NCBI RefSeq assembly: GCF_000234805.1
Contig: NC_016645.1
Location: forward strand, 1,774,391-1,838,390
Source of the DNA: Pyrobaculum ferrireducens
GTDB taxonomy: Archaea; Thermoproteota; Thermoprotei; Thermoproteales; Thermoproteaceae
Direction of reading: 5' to 3'
Length of the DNA: 64,000 nt
This document shows, piece after piece, positions 63,986 through 64,000 of the stretch (the stretch's first letter is position 1; each line of letters opens with the position of its first letter). The position numbers and the translations under genes were made by a program. The notes beneath the pieces are model-generated. The model saw only the letters and a list, made by a program, of their open reading frames with translations. It had not been told where the DNA came from and did not search any database.

Positions 63986-64000
63986 AGGCGGACGCACAAC

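Overview
The window is a dense stretch of a hyperthermophilic crenarchaeal chromosome, most likely a Pyrobaculum (Thermoproteales). The gene content is archaeal throughout: RNA polymerase subunits H, B, A', A'', D and N, an A-type ATP synthase, RadA, FEN-1, CDC48, family-4 uracil-DNA glycosylase, an Sm-like protein, archaeal SAM synthetase, CDP-archaeol synthase, tungsten aldehyde:ferredoxin oxidoreductase, and a tRNA-Ser with a short intron. Nearly every operon-leading gene has a TATA-like box about 20-27 bp before its start codon and no room for a Shine-Dalgarno leader, so most mRNAs should be leaderless. I used that spacing to choose many start codons. No insertion sequence, CRISPR array, rRNA or prophage was seen, and no gene-free stretch exceeds about 210 bp.

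Region 1 (1-9.3 kb) is energy metabolism. It holds a 2-oxoacid:ferredoxin oxidoreductase operon with a fused gamma-delta subunit and a cut-off beta subunit at the left edge, five membrane-arm subunits of a complex I-like enzyme (J, K, M-like, L-like, N-like), and a divergent aldehyde:ferredoxin oxidoreductase gene behind an AT-rich control region. Region 2 (9.3-31.7 kb) is a mosaic of one- to three-gene units on alternating strands: NAD kinase and a Nob1-like PIN protein, a CTP-type lipid kinase, TyrRS, a geranylgeranyl reductase-like flavoprotein, HD hydrolase, methyltransferases, Xaa-Pro peptidase, zinc-ribbon proteins, a RimK-like ligase, a CdvA-like coiled-coil protein, uracil-DNA glycosylase, a DUF2070 operon, a Trm5-family enzyme, RadA, a B12-type radical SAM enzyme, a zinc-finger protein and CarS. 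Several of these point to isoprenoid ether-lipid synthesis.

Region 3 (31.7-47.1 kb) is an unbroken plus-strand information block: ATP synthase F-E-A, then rpoH-rpoB-rpoA'-rpoA''-L30e-nusA-S12-rpoD-L18e-L13-S9-rpoN-Sm-MAT. Region 4 (47.1-52.2 kb) holds DUF460 and Rio2 kinase, UPF0179, a small helical protein, a DUF357-FAD synthetase, endonuclease V and a universal stress protein. Region 5 (52.2-55.5 kb) is an AT-richer carbohydrate-type ABC transporter lacking an ATPase gene, next to the intron-containing tRNA-Ser(CGA). Region 6 (55.5-64 kb) has a zinc-ribbon translation protein, aEF-1beta, CDC48 with a small partner, FEN-1, protein isoaspartyl methyltransferase, AspRS, a zinc/KH protein and a radical SAM protein with a C-terminal helix-hairpin-helix.

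The most striking global pattern is that all 15 convergent gene pairs overlap at their 3' ends, five of them by exactly four bases that encode a stop codon on both strands. I did not find a clear-cut new defence or mobile system. The best leads are the convergent-stop architecture, a possibly leaderless tRNA gene, a CdvA-like protein in a lineage usually described as lacking the Cdv division apparatus, a B12-radical SAM candidate for lipid modification, and a sharply bounded codon-usage patch inside CDC48.
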